In this document: one piece after another, positions 60,701-64,000 of the stretch
How positions within the stretch are numbered: the first letter of the stretch is position 1
How the letters are laid out: each line of letters starts with the position of its first letter
Assembly: GCA_035771165.1 (NCBI GenBank)
Contig: JAWNZC010000002.1
Coordinates: forward strand, 1,919,501-1,983,500
Direction of reading: 5' to 3'
Source of the DNA: Paragorgia papillata
Taxonomy: Eukaryota; Cnidaria; Anthozoa; Scleralcyonacea; Coralliidae
Length of the DNA stretch: 64,000 nucleotides
Made by a program: the position numbers and the translations under genes
The notes under the pieces: model-generated
What the model was told of the DNA's origin: nothing
What the model saw: only the letters and a program-made list of their open reading frames with translations
The model's database searches: none

Positions 60701-61070
60701 TGCTGACCCTAAGGGTCGTGAAAATCAGGCTTACTGCAATGGCGGCAAACACCAAGAATATTTTTAATTAAAATTCCACTCACCCATTCTCCAAGATTGT
60801 CATACACATCACTTCACGTACTCCAAGATTTCTAGCTTTCCATTTCGAAAACGACAATAAGTTCCAAGATGCTATTCGTACCACACTCCGTCCTTCAAAG
60901 GTGCGAGGGATTTTAGCAACCGCCTTTCTTCTTTCAAATTTCAACCGTCGACCTGAAAGAGCAGCAATCTCTTCAGATGTCAGCTCAAAATCGTCAGGTT
61001 CTTTGTCGTTTGTTGACTGACTATCATCTTTTATATCTTGGTTCTTTCGTTGCCGTTTAACAGAACTCAT
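54783..61070 (-). CDS. EEPD1-like endonuclease/exonuclease/phosphatase protein, gene A
   Basis: Nine exons (61070-60784, 59721-59670, 58469-58362, 57796-57659, 56815-56735, 56595-56541, 55747-55694, 55333-55178, 54967-54783) encode 371 aa. After a charged N-terminus the DNase-I-like fold shows SWNLLSFSKWKARNLGVREV, then ISIIAVQELAEKGALEI (catalytic Glu), PNVKNWKGHRGKWECV, LVSVHLKATGLRGEDL (His), IIIAGDFNLSPAD (catalytic Asp and Asn), TYDNIWI, and the terminal LVSDHSLIWAEFF (Asp-His). GVREV.CMT and NPTTPN-type blocks match vertebrate EEPD1, which cleaves DNA at stalled forks. The helix-hairpin-helix N-terminus of EEPD1 is absent. All catalytic positions are filled, so activity is likely. It is adjacent to paralogue B in the same orientation. 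Confidence 0.92.
55915..56488. mobile_element. CCTGGCTCACACTTGTG foldback with minisatellite core
   Basis: The ends CCTGGCTCACACTTGTGAAA and TTTCACAAGTGTGAATCAGG are complementary, and both adjoin ATAAGCACA/TGTGCTTAT. The interior is about 20 copies of a 19-bp unit AAGCCACAAGCACAAGAAC with CAACTAGCACCAGAG variants. Intron of EEPD1-like gene A. Confidence 0.88.
56928..57300. repeat. 14-bp repeat array rich in TGACGTCA
   Basis: Units such as CTGACGTCATAACA repeat about 25 times, with ACGACATAGTA variants. About twelve exact TGACGTCA palindromes (the CRE/ATF consensus) occur. It lies in the intron between gene A exons 57796-57659 and 56815-56735. Confidence 0.88.
57431..57617. mobile_element. 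Foldback element TTAGGGCCGTTTATACG
   Basis: Ends TTAGGGCCGTTTATACG and CGTATAAACGGTCCTAA. The interior has single-copy CTTACACAGGATACGC and CGCCTCTTACACAAG-like segments. Unexpanded relative of 40338-40772. Confidence 0.9.
57874..58219. mobile_element. Foldback with TTATCCCATGACACACCC ends
   Basis: ATGACACACCCAAAATTCAT at the left pairs with AATTTTGGGTGTGTCATGCG at the right. Inner GGGATAACTAC segments also repeat. Intron of gene A. Confidence 0.75.
58619..58903. mobile_element. MITE with AAAGTGCCTATATCATG ends
   Basis: Arms AAAGTGCCTATATCATGGTT and AATCATGATATAGGCACTTT, plus inner AAAATTTCATCTTCATGGAC and its complement. Intron of gene A. Confidence 0.9.
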
Positions 61071-61359
61071 CTTCTCCGAGTTCTTTCAAATGCTGTACTA
61101 AATGAACAACAAACAATTATAACGCCACGACGGCATTCGACACTTTGATGGTTTACTTAATTGTATGCAGGCACTTAATATCTATAAATAATTGAAAATC
61201 ATCAAGCATACAATCACACAAACGCTAACGATGAGTGGTCATGTGATAAAAGATTATCTAAATATCAATATATACGCCAATACATACAACTAGTGTTAGA
61301 AATTAATATTTTGAAAGAAATAAAGAAGACAGTACGATAGTATTAGTCTACACTCTACA

Positions 61360-61850
61360 GTGGCGTGGTGGCAGGGGGGCCCCAGCTGGGGTTACAGAAG
61401 GGGCGCCAAAACTAGCAAGAGCGCCTAAACTTAACAAAATAAACCTATTTCTTTGTATAGCTAGGTCTTCAATGGGGGGATATAATGATCTGAAATCTGT
61501 AATCTTTTGTGTTTTCTATGAAGCTTTATAATCTTCAGAAACCTCACTCCAAAATGCAGGAAATGGCATATCAGACTCTAGATTTCAAAATTTTCCGGGG
61601 GAGCATGCCCCCAGACCCCCCTAGAGGTTTGGCGCTACTTCGCCGCTTGCATTGGCGTGGTTTTCGAGAAAACCCGTAGTTTGTTGCATCATATATTGCT
61701 ACTTCAGTTATTTTAAAACAGAAAATGTGATCATTTATCAAATACAGTAATGTCTTTCCCCCTTTTTTTTCATATTTTTTTTGGGGGGGGGGGGGGGGGC
61801 AAAGCTAATCTGGCCACCCCAGCCTGCAATTTGCCACAACACCACTGTTA
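61360..61850. repeat. Degenerate foldback region upstream of gene A
   Basis: CAGTGGCGTGGTGG at the left pairs loosely with CCACAACACCACTG at the right. GGGGGG runs and GGCGCCAAAACTAGC lie between. Probably a decayed element. Confidence 0.5.
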
Positions 61851-63042
61851 GTCTAACATTTCATTAACTAATATTTCAAAACATCTAGCAAGCGGCTTTC
61901 AGTGATCACGATAAGTGTCCTCGCGCATGTTCCCTCGCGCATCTATTTGGTCAGGGGGGTGAGGCCAAAGTCAATGGCACGCTTGCTGAGTGACGTCACA
62001 GAATGACGAATCTCGCACATGCGCATAAAAAAATCGGACAAAGTTTTCACGGGAATTGGACTTCTGGTTGAGTATCTATTCTGTGGCCTGGGGCAGCAAT
62101 AGACCATTTGCACGATGACGTAAGATGGAATAGAAGAAACTAGAAAAGCGTTCTGGTAATTGTAGTCACCCAACACTGTTGTAAGTCATCGCGCGAATGG
62201 CTTATTAATATCTTTTGCAATCTGCTCCTACCCCCGAACATACCAAAATTCGAGGCTGCGCAGTGACACAAGCTAGTACCATGATGCATCACTAGAAGTC
62301 AAAGATTAGAGACATCATTTCAATTCTCAGAATTCACATACTTTTGAAAAAGGTCAATTCCTATGTGGGGCTACAGAAATGTTTCACGTCAATGTTGGTC
62401 GAAAAACATCAAAACATGTAACTGACCCTCCAGTCTCCACTGAAGTCATCAAAAAATTACTTCAGTCCTTATACGGAGGTCACTAAAAGGAATTACTCAA
62501 AAGGACCCTCCAAGGGACCAAAAGAACCCTTGCGGTAAAACGATATATCCACGGGATACTCATTACTAGATTTTCGTTTTGGATACTAGATCTAGAAGTC
62601 TTAACTTCAGTATCCGACGGGGTACAATAAAAATTTCGATAGCGCACAGCCACAGAATCACAGAATCTGAAGATTATAACGTCTTACAACGTAACGTAAT
62701 GTCTTACAATGTAACCGGTATTAAACGTCTTATAATGTAACGTAACGTCTGAAAACCTAACGTTATTGCAGGCACTGACACAAACTGTTATAGTTAGTTT
62801 TAGATATAGTTGCAAGTTGAGATGTTGAGTATTCAAAAGGGGGTGCTTGGTATCCACTTGGATACTGACGAAAATTTAAAATTTCAAGCCCTGCTAAGTC
62901 TTTCCGCGGCTTTTCCAAAATATGTCGTCAAATGCATAAAAAACATGGTTGGACATCAAGTCACAGCACAAAACGCCATTTATTCACACTCTTAGTAAAC
63001 AATCTAACACACAGTCATACGATTTGACGTCTAAAAATCTTC
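61851..63042. other. Intergenic region between EEPD1-like genes A and B
   Basis: Carries the 3' flank of gene B. A short direct repeat GTCTTACAA(C/T)GTAACG recurs around 62680-62750. No exon was recognised. Confidence 0.45.
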
Positions 63043-63720
63043 CTAATTATCGCATTCCTCCATCTTGTATCTTTTTGATTCTCTTAAGTTCAGTTGTTCT
63101 TTTCCTGAACTTTCATCATAATCTTTACCGTAGAAGAACTCTGCCCACACCATACAATGATCAGATGGAGTGCCACCTGCATTCCATTCATTCCAAGAAA
63201 TCCATTCATGGGTCTGATTATCACGACCAACACCTGAAATAAACATCATTTTTCAATCATGGTGGCAAGAAAGCAACAAACATACCTATCCACGCTCATT
63301 CACACATTCACACCTTTTAATATGTACATTATTTAATTGTAAGGCTCTTCAGAAATTGGAGGTAATAAAGATTTAAACTCACTCACTCACTCACTCACTC
63401 ACTCACTCACTCACTCACTCACTCACTCACTCACTCACTCACTCACTCACTCACTCACTCACTCACTCACTCACTCACTCACTCACTCACTCACTCACTC
63501 ACTCACTCACTCACTCACTCACTCCCTTATTCCCTCACTCTCTTCCTTCCTCACTCTCTCTTACCAGATCGTCCGGAGTACTCTTGTCTATCTGCTCCAG
63601 ATTGTTTGATCCAAATGTTGTCATAAGTTTTGGATCCATCCAGATGATGAACACTAATGTTTGTATGTGTCCCATCAGCAATAGCATTTTTAAACCCAGC
63701 TTTGCGGAAATCATCAAAAA
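63043..63720 (-). CDS. EEPD1-like protein, gene B (3' exons only)
   Basis: Two exons are visible: 63720-63565 (156 nt, the same length and phase as gene A exon 55333-55178) and the terminal 63233-63043. They encode FDDFRKAGFKNAIADGTHTN, KTYDNIWIKQSGADRQEYSG, then TPSDHCMVWAEFFYGKDYDE and the stop. Both ends of the family fold match gene A closely, including the SDH catalytic pair and the GKEQL tail. Upstream exons lie beyond the right edge. Gene order, orientation and identical intron position show a tandem duplication. Confidence 0.9.
63381..63525. repeat. CTCA tetranucleotide microsatellite
   Basis: About 36 units of ACTC in the last intron of gene B. Confidence 0.97.
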
Positions 63721-64000
63721 CTAAAAATAATAAAAAAACAATAATGCTGTGCTGCCAACAGAAAACACTCTTGTGCGTTGAACAATGTTGTGCTACACCT
63801 TATGAAAAAGATTGTCAACTCGTTCACATGCCCTGATCGTTCATTGCTACAACAATAACTTGTTAACAAGATCGAATAATCATGGCAATAGTAGGAACCA
63901 TGCATCTTTTTGCTGTATGTTACTTTTACATAAGAAAGTTTCCATAATCAGATAATATGACTACGTCATGACCGTCATGTGACTACGTCAAATGACTACG

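Overview
The window looks like nuclear DNA from an early-branching animal. Genes are split by many short spliceosomal introns, GC content looks low by eye, there are no operons, and every recognised protein is a conserved animal gene. The dense load of foldback/MITE-like repeats would fit a cnidarian or a sponge, but the species cannot be named from this sequence alone. I joined exons by hand using conserved protein blocks, GT/AG sites and codon phase. Each complete gene model closes in frame except SRRM2, which needs one base removed.

Layout from left to right: UFD1 (minus strand, 3' part off the left edge, 309-2510). An intronless ABHD1/2/3-type alpha/beta hydrolase (minus, 4016-5194). A 1.2-kb 22-bp satellite (6050-7289). 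About 15 kb without a recognised gene, filled with foldback elements and a LINE fragment (7.5-22.5 kb). The spliceosomal SR-repetitive gene SRRM2/Cwf21 (minus, 22626-32611). A small unrecognised ORF divergent from it (32735-32985). The mitoribosomal genes MRPL44 (minus, 33126-35768) and MRPL57 (plus, 35891-36696), head to head across 122 bp. The cation-chloride-cotransporter relative SLC12A9 (minus, 35 coding exons, 37312-53993). Two tandem EEPD1-like DNase-I-fold genes (minus; 54783-61070 complete, and 63043-63720 running off the right edge).

The genes do not form one pathway. UFD1 acts in p97-dependent protein turnover, SRRM2 in splicing, MRPL44 and MRPL57 in mitochondrial translation, and SLC12A9 in membrane transport. 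The only clear functional pairing is MRPL44/MRPL57: two mitochondrial large-subunit proteins sharing one short divergent promoter.

The most unusual content is the repeat landscape. One short foldback family occurs at least 15 times with a conserved core but arms that differ from copy to copy while remaining self-complementary. Several foldback elements are nested in one another. Two elements have interiors that have become minisatellites. An EEPD1 intron carries about a dozen TGACGTCA sites.
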